A DNA stretch of 64,000 nt from Lineus longissimus (GCF_910592395.1 NC_088325.1:15376109-15440108); one strand, 5' to 3'. Positions 1 through 16,123 are shown, counted from the stretch's first letter. A program made the numbers and translations. The notes: generated from the letters alone by a model not told the origin.

Positions 1-1079
1 ATATGAAACAATTGATGACATTGACAAGTCTATCACACACAGACGAAGATCAAACTAACTGAACCTGGGCTGGCTACCCAAAACCGAGATTGCACAATAT
101 AACGAGCTAACTTTTGCCTCAACTACAGTTGCTGCTGATGCCACCGTGCTCGCTTTCGATTATGAATACCTTGATACGAGGCTTGGCACTTTGAGTAACG
201 TCAAAAATTATTGATCGTTTTTAATAAGTCACCAACTAATGTTGCATAAGAGGCAACCGAGCGTCTCTTTGTTGACAAGCGGAAAATTTATTTTCTGATT
301 AGCGGAGAAAAATGGTCACATGCGGTGTCACATGACTAATGGCTTTCCGTGTAGCCTGCAGCAAGATATGACATTTTGCAATGTTTCCAAACTCCAGGCA
401 TTTTGTATGTTTCCAATCTCCAGGCAGTGTATTGTTCAACTATTCCATGTTTCTATCAATGGACGTATCCATTGACTTGATGCATTTTAACGCCGAGAAA
501 CTGATGAAATGAACAAGACACGGACTGGCACACTGCCAATATGCACGATCGTGGTCAGAATTAATTACGAAATAGTCAGTTACACTGGATCAATCTAAAT
601 TGGTTTTATCTCCCCGCATCATTGCCGTGAAACCAATATGCTGCATTTAATTACAGAGTAAGAGTCGTTGTTTCCGAGAAGAGAGAGGTGTCCATGGGAC
701 CCAACAAACAACCCGCGGATGCCGACAGACCGTGTGGTGTTCTTGTCTTTCCGGCAGTTACGCGGTTAAGAATATGACACTGAACATAAAATGAATGACA
801 CTTCCTTAAGTATCATGGTGTTGAGGGAATCTTTCATACCTTTATCCATAGTCAATCGCCAGAGATAATGATGGGGCCTTGTAAATATTGACCCAACGAT
901 AAAGCTGCATCATTCCACGTGATACAAAGGTTAAATACCTATCGCACTCTTGCCGCTATAAGAGCATATAGACCCTTTGTAAACAGTGATGAGCCATTGG
1001 TAACTGACGTCTTGCCAGTTGATATGAGGGATAAATATCAGACGTACTCTACTTGTCATCTACTCTTAAACTAAGTTCG

Positions 1080-1145
1080 TTCTGCTGGTGGTGAGAGGTG
1101 AATAACAGACATACTTTACTCATCAGAAGCCAGCCACCAGCAGAA
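1080..1145. repeat. 12-bp inverted repeat
   Basis: ttctgctggtgg at 1080-1091 is exactly complementary to ccaccagcagaa at 1134-1145, separated by 42 nt. The segment before it (about 1026-1075) resembles the loop sequence, suggesting a degenerate duplication. No function is suggested. Confidence 0.5.
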
Positions 1146-4100
1146 CACAGACCTCAGTAAACTAAGATGACACCATTGGTACTAATGTGCCAGGCGCTGA
1201 GGGTTGAATACCAAAGGTTCTTCACTCATAGACTAAGAGTGTCATACCAGCTAATAAGAGAGTCGTGATGTTACTCAGGACCCGACCATCAGAGAGAAAT
1301 CCTGGCTCTTGTAAAAGAAGATGCTCCCATTGTATACAATCAATTACACGCAGCAAGTTCCGAATCGGTATCTTAACCATCATCATCGTTGCATTAAGTC
1401 TCCGAGAATCGACGCAGAATCGCACATTAACTTGTGGTAATGTCCGGTGGAACTATGCCATCAGAATTTATTGGGATGATGTAAACTTGCTGGGGGCAAT
1501 GGTGCAAATGCCTGGGGCGGTGACTTCTTGAGGGGCTTGAGTCACCATGAGCTGATGAGGTGGTCGGCTCGGGTGTTTTAACTTTCACTACTGGCTTGGA
1601 TTAAGAAGTCAATAGTGGATTGCAAGCTGCGCGTCAAATGACTGAATGGACTGTACTTGGTATTGGATTTCACCACGCCAAACTTAATTCAACTCTCAGC
1701 TTGTGCTGGGGATATCTTAGAACGAGCCCACATACTCAAAAGCTTATAAAAGCAATCTGTAACGAAAGAAGTGTCGGTGAATATCAGCAACCACATGCTT
1801 TCGGCAACTTTAGAAATGGCCAAACCACACTGGCATCAACGACTACTGACCGATGGGCTTCTCTGTAGTTGTCCTGATAACAGCATTCACTCAAATCCTC
1901 TGGGCCCGAGGAAAGTTCAATTCCTATTGAAAAGTTGGACGACATTAGGATTAACCATGCTGTGAAAATGCTGCCTGTTCCTGAGAAAAATCCATGATTC
2001 TGATGTTAGGAGCTTTTCATAATCTTGCAGCAAAGGAATAAAACAGGGCCAGATCTTCAAATCGATGAAATCTTTGTGAAGATTTTGCAATGTCTTCACG
2101 ACTCGTCAATTTAATACGAGGATGGTCGATCGGATTTTGATGCAAAATGTTCTTGCTTTCTTTCACTTCTTCTACAACGCTTGCTCGGTGTTCCATCTTT
2201 GACCTGAGGGGATATAATGATTCTAACATGATTGTGAGTGGGAAATTGGTATTTTGAACTGGAGACAACTTGCTGCATTTGTCATGCGGTCTGCAGGAAA
2301 GCATGATCAAAACTGAAAAGGAATATATGATGGTTTGTGATGTGAATTTCACTCTCCGCACATTGGTTGCAAACATTTCTGTATCTTTGACGAAATCTTC
2401 GTACAGATTGCTCCATCACATGTGATAAGTCAAAATGTGCAACCAGCATGAAATATGTAGCCAGTCGTGGAGACCACGTGACTTTGCAGTAAATGCATGC
2501 AGTAATCAAGATGAAGACGATACCACAAAGGAATGACGATATAACGACATTCCACTGGACCGTCACACGGCACATAAAAATCACTACAAGATAACAAACC
2601 AGTTCCCAGGGGTGATTAGCCAAACATCCCATGCACGCGACAATTGCCTAAAGTGCAAAATGGCATCTTGGGACGAGGTAACAATTGCTACAGATAACGA
2701 CATTGAATACGACTTGCATACGGTAGCATTAATCGGGAAATTCTCGCGATGACGAAGATGGACGCTATGAATACCAATGGCATGCAGAGATTGTCTTTCT
2801 CAACCGATTTATCGGCGTTCTTACGTCAGTGGAGAAAGAGAATAGGCCTTCCAAGCCCGTTGAGGGGTGGGAAGCTCAGACTTTGATTTTACACTTGCCG
2901 CTGGAGCGCGTCCTTTAGCAATGAAAGCAGGTTGTGACAGTCGAAACTATCACGGTCTGAACTAATATTGCATAATTAAAAATGAAGCTGATGTATTTGA
3001 AGTTGATCACCCTTCAACGATATCAAGTTGGTGAAACTGTCCGTTTATCAATCTAACCGACATCAACACCACTGATACTGCACTAAGCCTCCAAAGGAAA
3101 AAAGCTTTAGTTTGAAAAAATGGCGTCTTCCCGAAGGGCGAAACTTGACATGGAATTATTAATTAAGTTAATTCCTGCTGGTAATCTTATAAAGTCGTCA
3201 CAAAGCTGTGAATCATGAATTGTCAAAAACAATCTTTGATTTATGGTGCGGTGTATCTGCGGCTACATTGAGGTCAGTTCTGCTTGTTCTTGCAATTACC
3301 CGTATGTAACGAAGCAGAAGATCGTCCTGAGAAGTGCCTCTCAATTATCGCGGGATTTAAGCATTCTTGGCACGTTTCTCGCACAAGTTGCCCCAAGTGG
3401 CAAAAAACTGGATGCATAATTGCCAAGTCATCCAGTCCTCCCGACGGTTCTCTTGCAGCCGTTTGCCGGGCCGGTATCAATCTTAGTAATCACCGGTTTC
3501 TCGTCTGCTGCAACTGGGTGTTTATAAGTTGCGGACAGGTTCCACATGACATTACACTGGATTATGTCAGCATTGACTTCATCAAACTCATGATGAGGGT
3601 TCGTGACGTGTTTACAAGGCATTGAAACCTTGCTCCCGTGTGTTTTGTTTCAAAATACAATGCTGATTTGTGCATGTGCGAACTCTTGGGGACGAGCTAG
3701 GGTGATTTGCGATATTGCTACAGATAATCAGCCGTCGCTTCGTATCTTGCAGTAGAAAGAAAGCAAGAAGATGAATATTTCTTCCATTACGGACCAAAAG
3801 GTCATTTCGTGCAAAAATTTATGCTGATGGTGATTGCTATCTTGGATTGTTTGGGATCTTCATGCAGCTAATGCAATCGCAACGCTTAAGAAATGAGTTT
3901 AACCCGGATATATGATGTGTACAATGCACTAACTATGGGATAGATGCATCCATACAGCACCTGCGCAAAAAAGACGATGACATCATCAGTTTCTGTACCA
4001 CAGCCTTGGCAACATCGCAAATTCAAAATGGCGCTTGGTACACTCCTGCATATCAAAACCAACCGAGTGTTTCTCCGAGTGCCCTCGTTTCAAAGATTAA

Positions 4101-7100
4101 TTGATTCTATTAATGGTTCATTAGAGTTTTGGACGAGAGTTCCAGCGCTGGGGAATAATCGATGACAGTAGTAGCGTGGTGATATCGTTTTCTACGAAGG
4201 TGTAATGTTCGTACCTTGGTTGATACCTGAAGCTGAATCGCAAAAAGAAATGCCATAAAGTTTGGACGACAGAAGACTTCGAACGTCTGCTCAGATATAT
4301 ATCTATCCTCATCGATACCATGATGTGACCAGAATTCCGGGAAGATCACGTCAGTTTGGTTCCTGGAAAATGATCTCTCGTTAACAGAAACGTTTCTGAT
4401 GGAAGTCCTGTACAAAGGTTCACGGTTGATTCCTGGCATCGCTTTTGTTTTAAAATGAATGCCCGGAACTGTGGCTACTAAATCGATGACTGTCATAATC
4501 TAAATATCACGTTTATTTCCTGCATAGTAGACACCGATGCGTAATCTATCTGATTATACAGTCAGCTACATTACTACATTCCTGTTCAGTGCAATCATAC
4601 ATCCGGGATGCACTGCATACTAACACGGGAACAGGATTGATGTGACGCAAGTTTCCTGTGCTTCAGCACCGCTGAAGTACCAATTTTGCTGGGTGTTTAT
4701 AAAACATGCGATTTCGACCTGACAGGTGTACCGGAACTTGCAAATGTTGGTGATTTCGGGCATTCAATATTTTAGTATCTCTTGACATGAAAAGAAGTAC
4801 TTGTGCTCTTCATGTAGATACACAAGGCTGTCAAGAGTAGAAAACAGTAGGAGCACTGAACTTTTCTCTGCCCCTACGTACATTTTGGTGTACATTTTCC
4901 ATACATAACATATGCAGATGATTCCTGAGTCAAGTAGCTACGTACGTTTTTACTGCTACTAATACTCTTCGTTGATAACAAGCTCTTTACTAAGTCTACT
5001 TCGTCCTCTCATGGTATGTATAAATATGTTATGGTGTTGATGATGGGTCATAGGCAAAACACGCTTGATAAAGCTATCGGTTACGTGCTTTCCTTTGTGG
5101 AACTGACACAACAATAGAAACAGACAAAAGGCTCGTTCATTTTTAGGGGCGTGTGGCCACGGATGGGTTCTTATTGTGCCCTTATACCCCTTTTACACTA
5201 GAATGGAATACCCTGGTTTCTTTATTGCTGTAAAAATAAACCGATGCGTTCATCTATCGTGAAAATTAAGTTTAGAATTGCAATCATTGCTGAGCCAAAC
5301 AGGCAAATGTGAACAAAGATGAGGCTTAGATTCTCTCAGGATACCTCTGTTGGCAAATGGATAATCTCAAACCCAGTGTACCTTACAAAGTGTCCATATG
5401 GCAAGATTGCAAGCTTAAGTGCACATTGGCCTGTTTTTATATGGCACATCGAAAATGGCATAATGCACTTTAACTGATCTTAAACCTCTAAGGATCAATT
5501 AAGACAGCTCTGGGGATGCGACATTCGAAGATTACGGCTTAAGATCGACTGATAAAAAATGCCGGAAGCAGACGATGCGCGTGCGCAATGAGGATCTCGC
5601 CCCAGGCAATCTGCTTTAGTACCGGCAGAATCTTGATTGAGTATCGATGAATGAATCATGAAAACACGTCTTTTATCTCAAAGCTTCTTTAATCCATCGA
5701 TTAGTGTTGTTTCTGTGTTAGATTAGGAGAAAATGGCGTCTCATTCGAACTCTTTGAGGACTGGTACTGTCTATTTTGATAGCAAATTTCAGAAAACGAT
5801 TTACCAAAAGGATGTCAAAGCTACCATGACACAAATGGAACCATCAAAAAGTGATGATCAAGAGCTTTCTAACGAATATTCATATCAATTGATTTACGAA
5901 TGGTACCATCAGAAAGTGCTTGGTAACAAATTTTGGCTTTGAAAATTTTTCAGAATTTTGAACTTATGAATAAGTTCTTCTGTTTGAGCACAAATATATG
6001 CTTTGGCACATAAGAGGCTCTTATCTCGGATTCAATGACCCTTACCACTCCTTCAGCATCTGAAGTAGCAGAACAAGGTGTTTATCATCTTTGTCATCTT
6101 CAGATGCTCCGACACAGTATCAATCGCACTTGTCAAAATGAAGAGCGGACGATAGCCAACCTCGTTACAGGATGCCTGAGTGCACCCTTTGTCCACACTT
6201 TATCATGTTATGTAAAGTCTTAGGAGCGTGGTTGCACGTATATAAGTATCTTATCAATGACAAACGAGTGAAATGATGAGTTGACTCCACCTTAGATAAG
6301 ACGTCCATTGACACCATCCTCGAGCAGGTGTAGCATGTCCGAGCAGACGACTGGCACGCGCCACTTCAGAGAGTAAACACTTGGTTACCGCGGGTAAACA
6401 AAACCGAGAGGTTGCCCGGATGGCATTCCTGGCCGAGTTGAAGAGAAACAAATTGACGGGTTGAGTTTGCATAAAAATGCGTTTAGTGTACGGTAAAATA
6501 TCGAATGCGATGAAAGATGGGAATGTTATCTTTCATTTCTTCTAAAAAAATCTGAAGTGTAGTTTAAACCAGCTACAGACAGAGTGTGAAGGCAAATCAA
6601 CGAGATTTGGGACCGTTCAAGTCATCCACTTGGAGGTGTTTGTCCAGGTTCTAAAACCATCTTTTCCCGAAACAGTTGCAGTGGTGAGATTCCAACTCAA
6701 GTGTTCCCTTACGTCCGATAAGCCCAGCCATATATTTCAACGATTGCGTAGGGCTGTATCTTACATATTGTGTTACCACTCCGGTTCCGAGATTAAAACA
6801 ATGGCGGACAACGATCACGTGCCGTTGGACTAAAAAAGGAACCTGATGGCGAAACGAAGATAACGGTCATTACTTGGCGCGATTTCATGCATTTCCTAAT
6901 TGGATTCCGCAATAATCGTTGTTTGCGGGTGATTAAAAGAGAAGAAGATGACTTGGCAACCATCCAGATGGTTTTATTGGACAGTTACTCGGTTTGTGGC
7001 TTCCGTAATTGGTTTGGTCACATACCGCGATGACTTCTTCAGCTATAATTCAAACCTGGTGTCCCTGCATACTATGCTGTGGACGATCCCCTTCGGAGTA

Positions 7101-10100
7101 GTCTTGTACCAATCTGAAACAAGAGTTTTGCAAACGCGCCAATGGCTCTACATTAATTACATCAACACCCCATGAAAAAAAGCCAAACTGAAAACCTTGA
7201 GCTTTCAGTTTCTCTTTCAACTGTCAAAACCAGAGGGTGAGTGGCATTGAACCGCCAGCCGTTTATTCAACCGCGAGAATATTCCGTCATCGAGTGTTTT
7301 CTAAAATGCTATCAGCATCAAATTCACGCCCTTGCATCAAATCGAGATCGTATTGTCTGGAGATTTGAATTTTTGCTTTGACCAGATAGTATTCAAATGA
7401 GCTGACACGTGATCAAACTTCCAGAGTAATGAAAATAATGCAGCGAACCGCGGATTAAAACAACAAAGCAAAACCTCCGAGGGACGCTGCACACAAATAT
7501 GGCGCGTTCTTTTGGTTGAAATGATTGACATCCGGGTAATCTGATTAGGTAAGACAAGATCGTCAACTTGGCACTCTGCCAGAAAAAATGATGTGAGTAA
7601 CCAAATATTAGTTTTGAAAAGTCCGCAACTGGGGACCAAATTGACGGCTAACACCTCTCCCTGGTGACTGGTTCTCTGATCACCAATATCAAAATTTGCG
7701 ACTGGTGGCTGTCCTGAATACGAAACTGCAAAAACCAAAAATGTGCGGTGGGATGTTTGATTGCGTGGTAGTTCTCATGAGCTTCTGGTGCATTTTGAAG
7801 ATGCGACGGTTGGGTGAAACTTGATACGAGATGACATCGAATTGCGCGCTCGTAATCAATTGCTGAATGCGAAATGACGTCTGTGCCGCAATTTTGCTGG
7901 TTTGTGCGCCACATCAAAGGCGACGTTATGATCATGAGCATGTGTTCTGCCTGGTAATGAACGCTGCAATAAGTTGTCGAGTAACCGGCATCAAAGACAG
8001 AGTAAAGTAGTATTTAATAACTGCATTAGAACAACCACTTTGTCGTTACTGGTTTCATTTCCTTCGATTCGACGCCATTGAAGTATGATGCCATTTTTCG
8101 CGCCCTTTGAAGTCGGTGCTCGGCTGTTCCCGGTTATTTCCGGAAACACTCGGAATCCTTTTTCTTTTCCATTTCTTCACCACATAAAGCGGCTAGTCCT
8201 TTAATTCGTCGTAGCGAACCTATGAGCCAGCGAAATATTTTTCTGCCATTGCTCCAACTCGAAAGTAGCGCTCGTTGGTTTCCGGAAGCATTCGGAAACC
8301 TCCATGATTTTAACCTTCCTGCCACCATAACACCAATATCATCCTGTTTTACAAAGGACAACCGTGACTAAGAGCTTCTTTCTTTTATTTTTCTTCGTTT
8401 TGATTCTATTGCCAATTACAAAAGTGGTTGGACTGATCTAATTTCAGCCTAACGGCCGGGTTGCGTGGTTGGGCGTTGTGGGAGATGAACCTCGGACTCG
8501 GGGTGAGAGTATTTATTTGCATGAGATGTCGAAAGGTTGACCGGGGTAAAACTGAGTGGGGAGGTCGACGACTTCGTGTCCTTAGCTCTTCACCCTGTAA
8601 ATACCGAGACGGTTGCTAAGAGTTAATTGAATGAAGAAAACGTACGAGTAAATGCTAACTCTAATCTTACAGAATGCAGTTGTAAGGAGGTGTCTGATTG
8701 GTTGAGTTGTGGCCAATATATTGGCACCAACAAATCATATCCTTGTTTACATCTCACGATGGCGTAATGTTGATACCTTTGCTATGTTTCTAAGAAATTA
8801 GGCTGTGAAGTATCAAAATACTTGAATCAATATTGCCATTGATTTATATGAATATCGCTTTATCTCTGACGCCAAGTTCCTGCAGAAAATATTAAGTGCG
8901 CCGTTTGACCTGCGGTAAACAAGGAATGAATAAAGAAGGTGTCGTCCCGCGTCGACGTGGCTCTGAAAAAGAAACGGAATAATGTATTCTCAAATTCAAT
9001 CAAAAACCTCACTTTCGAAGCTATGTGGGTTAATGTGAAAGGTTATACAACCAACGGAGCGATCGATCAGAGAAAAACGGGACATTTCACTCGCAAAGAT
9101 TACCAATAGTTTAGTAAATGAAGTAACTACTCATGCGCGAAACGCGTCAATCATCTCCAGGTCACGTGATGTTTTGAAATCGATGACCCGGATAAGAGGC
9201 GCGCAACCTCGTGTCCTGATATGTTGGTTGTGTGCGACAAGGCAATGTATCATAGGAGTATAGAACCTTGGAATGAGGTAAGGATGAACTGTTCGGGTGC
9301 TTGGAGGGAAATATCCGTCGTAATTGAACAGAAAGCATGAATTTGAATACTTTACACTTGTGAGTTTGAATCGATATTTTTAAGTTTTCTCCTTTGTTGA
9401 AAACTCTCATGGGTTAAAAAATGAAAAAGCCTCCTTTCCATCAAGTTGATTGCTTTTCACTTAAAATTAAAATGATTATTTGAGTGATCCCATTCTAAGT
9501 TCGGCGTTGAAATGGCGAGTTTATTTTGATTAATACGAATAGATCTCCCATCAACTCTCTCCTTCAGTCGTTGTGTTAGTGAAACTGTTACTCTGATGAC
9601 TCGCAGTTAATTAATCTATAGATTAACAGTAAAACTCCGAATTCTTCAATAAACCTTCCCATTGTGCAACTTCACAAATAATTACACTACCTGATTTTAT
9701 CCAATATCCTAAAACTTTGAACACCACCGTGAGTAATAATTTGTTCGGCAATGATGCGAATTTGCATCAGTTGCAAACGCTGCAGGGTTGGCATAAAAAC
9801 TGGAACCTTTTGTGCGAAATGAAGGATATCATATCCGCTTCACGGATTACGTCACTTTTCGTGTCGGAGAAATTCATTTCCAAAAGATCTCGGTTTTATG
9901 ATAATCCTAATTCTTCACAAAAGTTTGTTTTGTCCACAAAACTTGTCAGTTTCGAAGTCGAGATTAAAAACACACAGTAAAGATGGTGTTTGCTCTGTGT
10001 TCCGGATCGCTGACTGAGAATATGTTTATAACTTTGACCACTGACAGTTACCGCAAACATGTTCCACAATGCCGCAATGATGACAGGATGTTGTGATCTC

Positions 10101-12905
10101 GCGTCTCGTGAGATTTGGAGCAGTCGTGATGATATCGTCCATCATCCATCAAAGCTCCACCAACTGGACATCAGCATTTAACTCCATTTGTATCATTGTT
10201 CCCTGTAGTTCGTCTGCCATATTTTTATGCCGAAGTTAAAGATTAGCAAGATGCCAGAAAAAGTACACCTGGGATATCTTCGACTCAAAATTCATTACTT
10301 TCAATGTCATATTTTACAAAGATGTTGACAACCATGACGCAAGCCCGGTTATCAATCCGTCCGACTTTTCTATGCAGCCATGACGGCGCCATTTTGTTCA
10401 ACCTCATCAAACTCCGATTGTGACTTAGGATTATACGATTACGTCACCAATTGCTTCAAAACCTTATTTACCGTGTCGAATTAAACCAATTCATCCATAC
10501 CCTTAATCGAATCGAATCATTTTAGTTAAATGAACTCAAACAAAGCGAAATGCTTTCAGCAGACAAATCATTACTCCGCTGTGGTGAAATTCATTCGTTC
10601 TGATTGGTTCGCGGTGAAAAATGGCGCTCGTGCACTGGTCACGTGCATGGCGTTGTTAGAAACGGCACGGAGGAATTGCATGGAACTCCTGTTCTGAATC
10701 TACGCCGTCGTCTTCCTCAGAGATAAATAGTGCATCAGCGGCTTTCATGACTAGAATCCTGGATGTTTTTTTGGTGATGCACGGAACCTCTAGATTGCAT
10801 CAAATCCAGGTTGATTACGTGGATTCATGCGAATGAGACCTGCATGCTTTGCATGTCCGGGACAAAAGAAGTAAACATTGAAGGTGTCGTGATGTCAAAC
10901 CAAAAAATCGCATTGATTATAAAATGAAGTAATTGTGGGCCCGTCATTGTGAACCGACGCAACTGAAGACGCTAACATGATGACATAACCATTGGTCGAA
11001 TTGGTCTCGTCCACCCATTGTTCTCCCCGATTGAACAACGTTGAATGGTATCGAACGACTCATTACATCATACATATGACAGGTTTGGCTTGCATATCAG
11101 AAACGGTCTTAGACCGGCGATTCCAGAGTCAAAGTGAAGCAAAATTGAATTGTAAATGGCACGACATCTTCCTAATGGTACTATCAACTCATTAAGAGCA
11201 AAGTCATTTAAACAAATAATAAACCTCATCCTCAACATCAGCACGATCTTAACGATTACTCAGTTATCGACCGCAACGAAATTAATTGAAATTCTCATCG
11301 AGGTCGCAATGCCCTTATATCCATCTTTGAAGCTATAAACGTAATGAACGCCATGAAGCAGATTGCGAAAGCCGATATGATTATTTACTCTCCAGTCCAA
11401 ATAATGGATTTCTTCCTCCGACATTTGTAAAATAGTCTTATCTCGGATACTGTGGCTTAATATCCTGCGCGTATCGAAAATCAAAATCTTTAAACAGAAT
11501 TGAAATTCACTCTCAGCTAACTGCTGAAAGCTTGCTGTATCGTTTGATCTCATGAATCCTATTGGTTAATTTACGATTGCATTTTGTAAATAATGTGTGA
11601 TGCCGCATACTAATGACGTCACAATGTGAAGCGTTCATGATTTATAAGCGTTGTAACCTTTTGGCTGATATCAAAGGCGGCCATCAATACAGACCATTTA
11701 AACCACCCGATGAAAATTCCTCATCAGATGATATTGCCGATAAATGCGTTATAATCGTGTCGATGAATTTGAAATTCCTCCTCAGGGAACTGTACTTTTA
11801 GACAAAAGTTGCAAATAGCTACGTTACTTCATTATGTCAACAGAATACCTTATTCAAAGTATCTACATACATGTATATGCAAGACTGGACTGGTTTTAAC
11901 TACAACGACACCATCATTACAGCCATCGAGTGGTATCATCTCCATTAACCAATCATAGGCCAACATTCTTGCCCCCCCCCCCAAACTAAAGTGCACCAAT
12001 CAGCCTGTGGCTATTATTTGCTGCGAATCAAACTATCAAACATGGCCGACAAATTTGCAAGGTTTTCACTGATTTGCTATCAATCAGCTCATGTGTGATC
12101 TTCGATTGATTGGCGATACTGTGTGGAGACTCGCATCAGCTGTACCTGGAGTTGGAGGTTATGAATCGATGAGACTGTAATGCCAGGACATTTTAAACCC
12201 CAGCCTGGAGTGGACTCGCAGAGCTGAGGCAAGATGGTGAACAGAGTATTGGAGAGTTGCTGCATTAAAGATTGATTTCATTTGATGCAGGAATCTTGTA
12301 AAAAGGCTCTTGCCTTCAGCGTTATCATGATGCATCCAGGGATGGCCTTGCATGAGTGGTTTGCGAGCTGCCCTGGGATTTAACCAACGCTGACCTAGCA
12401 GTGCTATGCAAGAAAGGAACATCGATTTGGAGCAATGGTTAAGACCTATCCTAGCATGTTGTCAATGGGCCTACCTCGCCTGATCAAGCATGAATGGGTT
12501 GAGTGTGGCATCATATTGGCCTGCTTCACACTCAAAGCGAAGACCCATTCAGTGAGAAAGTTTACGCCATATGGAAACGTATTGTATTCCAATAAAAGCC
12601 TTGCCAAATGAGTATACCACACAGCTTTTTCCCCCCTGATCGTGTTAGTTGAAGCAGTAGGCCTTAATTGAAAGACCCTGATTGAAGTCGGCCATTTACC
12701 AAATGCATTGTATAATTGTGGCCCTGTAATTGACAGTACTGTAATAGTGCATGGTTTGCCGTGTGAATAGAGGCGAGTAATCTGACCGTGCATGACTGGC
12801 GTACTGTGAAGGAAAATCACTTCTCAACTGGGATTCATGATGTTCGCCTGCAGTGTGAATGCCCTGTGTATATATACCATTTAGGCTGGTTATTTCAGGA
12901 CCATC

Positions 12906-13110
12906 TGCACACGGGCTTTCATAGTGTTCGGCCTGCATTTATGTCTGTCCAGTGTATATTCCATATTTCCTCGGACATTCTAGTGTTCGGCCTGCATGTG
13001 TGTCTGTCCAGTGTATATTCCATATGCACACGGGCTTTCATAGTGTTCGGCCTGCATGTGTGTCTGTCCAGTGTGTATATCATATGCACACGGGCACTCA
13101 AGAGTGTTCG
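12906..13110. repeat. Tandem repeat, unit about 60 bp, about 3.4 copies
   Basis: The block tgcacacgggctttcatag-tgttcggcctgcatgtgtgt-ctgtccagtgtatattcca recurs at about 12906, 12965, 13025 and 13085 with substitutions. Open frames on both strands here are a by-product of the repeat. Confidence 0.85.
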
Positions 13111-16100
13111 CTTGCAAACTTGTAGACGTTTTATGAATAAAAATGCTTTGTGCTTCTTTGAAAGAAACTTGCGTTACTTTGAATTCCTTATTTTGGCGAA
13201 ATAAGTTGCCCTTGGGCCTAATCTACTCATCTTTGTTGGAAGAACTAGAATATTACGATGTTTTTACTTCTTTCTTCGGCAAAGCATATTCGACCATCAC
13301 TTGGAAATATGTGTTTTGTGTGTTTACCCACTTTCGCTAATCCAGCAACATATTTCGTTTTTCCAAATCAATATACCTTTTGATGTATCTGTACCAAGCT
13401 GTCGACCAGAATGATAGTACTTCCCCTTTCATCCACTTGAGAAATCAAGACTTCTCTAGCCGCAAATCGAATCAAGTGCCTGACAAGCTTCTGTAAAAAC
13501 CTACGCATCTAAGAAACCACTGACCTCTAATTTCTATTAATCATTGGCACTAAAAGGAAGGAACCCTCTTCCTATCGACCCTTAACAAAAAATGCTTTTG
13601 TTTGAACGGAAATAGCAGGCGATATGCCTTCCTCCAGAACAGACATCATTGCATAATCAGTAATTTGTCCAAATGAGAAAAAATGGTGAGAGAAATGGTT
13701 CTAACTTCAGACGAGGAAGTAAGAGCTGGCCGCGGGCTTCCTGCATGAGCACGCGGATAGGTGATCGCACAAATCGCAAATGGCATATTAATTCATCCCT
13801 TGAGGCCATGCTGCTCGCCGGCCACTCGTCCCTACTTCACCACAGAACCATTACCATCGACCGAATCTATGGTTTTTTCTCGGGTAATTTTGACAACTAG
13901 CTGGGTGTTGATGAAAGTGACCGTATTTTCGATGAATAACATTTCACTGCTCACCTGTAATAGTGGGACTGAAACCGTATTTGAGACGATAAAAACATGA
14001 ACGTTCAAGCACTTTTTGCAATTTACTCAAAGGGTTCGCTTCAGCCCTTTTCACAGTGAACTGCACTCAAAGGCTCCAACAACTTTCTCACCAAGACATC
14101 TACAAAAAAGAAGTATTGCGTTGGTTTTGGATTCTCTCCCGAGTCGTCGGTTGTGAGCAGCATCTTCTGAGCCTCGAATATCGCATGCTCGTGGGGATGG
14201 ACCGTTGGCGACGGCAGGTGAATGACTACAAATATTAAGAACAAACTTTTTGTTTCGCTTTGTTGGCATCAGAGATCCGAACTTAACAGTTTTATCCAGT
14301 TTTGAGCATCTCTCACGGCGAATGCATCTTTGGTGGGTTTTAAGTTTGGCCGGAAACAATGCCTTGGTCATTTTTTCAGGTCAGATTATAATTTGCATGC
14401 TCGATGTTTTTCACCAGCGTCTCTTACTAAGCCATAACTATACAATCTCAGCCGTGCAGTTGGACTAAAGCCTGTCTTAACGAGAGAAGAAAAACATGGT
14501 TTCAGCATGCATTAGAATCCCTAAGGTGACGTACGGAACGATGAGTGTACATCTTAGCCGTGTGGTCACCCGAAGCCCTAAATGCCATCAGAGTCTTTCA
14601 ATATTGAAAGCCCCTGATGCCATCTTGGAACATTGTTTAAAGAAGGTGATCTGGATCCGTGCGGTTGGATGTAAGCTTGTCATCACGCCACCAGAGCCAT
14701 TTCTCACTCCCGCTCACCCAAAACACACCATATTAAGAGTCACGCGAATCAGATCATAATCTGATCACAAACCGCGCAAAAAACTCGGTTTTCTTACACT
14801 TTTCCTTGATTTTTGCTCTCTTTATAATGACTGGCTCCAGCTCATTTTTTTGCGAATCGGATCCGCTGTTTTGTGTTTTGATAATGGCGATGTACAATGC
14901 ACCATTCACTGAATTATTGGCGATTTGGCGCATTATTTCTGAATCACGACACCCGAGATGTAAAATAAAGTATCGTAGTTGCTTTTTGTTTGCTTCAGTG
15001 GCCATCATGATGGTTGTACGATCAAAAGCCATTAGACTTTCATGCCATTTGTGACATCTTTTTGGCGGTATTTTAATTCTGCAGAATATCGTGGCGATAT
15101 AAGCACTCGGAGTGGCCTCGTATCTGTCGATGACATCCTCACAATCTTATTCTGTGTTCAATAACATAGGATGGCGGGGCCTGCGTATAGGTATTAAGTG
15201 TGAATCAAAGCACTGAAGCATTCCAGGTCCAGTCTGATATGGTTCCGACACCGTCAGCGTCATAAGTTCTAATAGATGGGGATGTTTCAACGTTGAACAA
15301 TGGAAGAATTGTTCAGAATACGTCTTTGATTTTGTATAATCCTTCTTAAACCTCATAAGACGTTTTAATAAGCGGAATCGCTATCAAATGAATTTGAAGA
15401 AATTGGCAAAGATTGGTCAGGGAAATTCGACCAATTGTCATCCCTCCCTCCGCGTGCTTCTTGCGTGGAAAGCACCTGCGCGATCCACTTCGGATAGGAA
15501 TTGGTTTCCCTTTGAGCTCGTGATGCCTGAGGCAAAATGGGATATGATCCGCGAGGATGTTTTTAAATGGCAACACCAGAAACACGAGAATGATTAGATA
15601 ATCCCTGCAGTGGGTGCACGCCAATCCCGGAACAGCCTTTCAATATCACCTGCCGATGCTGCGAAAAATGACCAATTCTTTGTGTTCGTTTCACGAAGAA
15701 AGGAATGACGGCACTGATTAGTCATTGTTGGCAAACACGGAAACAATATGGTGTTGCGAAGAATCCTAATGCATTTTAAACTTAATTAAGCCATCGGATT
15801 GTATTTAACTTTAGTTTTACGCAACAGGAACAGCGATTGCAACCACGTGTCTCTTCAAACATGTCACAACAGTGACAACAACGGCAACATGGACTGTTCT
15901 TGGGAACGAGATTCGTATGTATAGAAATGCGATGTTGGCGTGCCTTGGTCGAAAATTCAAACAATATTTGAGATTGGAAACGAAAGGTGGTTATAAAAGC
16001 CGAACTCTATCCGAAATGATGTCGCATGTCCACATTGACTCAGCGCTTACTTCTTTACACGTGATTGCGCCGTCGCCTCAGCACGCATGACGGAACCTGA

Positions 16101-16123
16101 TCATAAATCTATATCGTCTGCTT

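Noticed and set aside
2017-2632. Overlapping minus-strand ORFs of 116-119 codons, one with hydrophobic stretches
   Set aside because: They overlap each other in different frames, lack motifs and have no splice or promoter context.
7337-7738. 133-codon minus-strand ORF
   Set aside because: No recognisable domain; composition looks like random AT-rich sequence.
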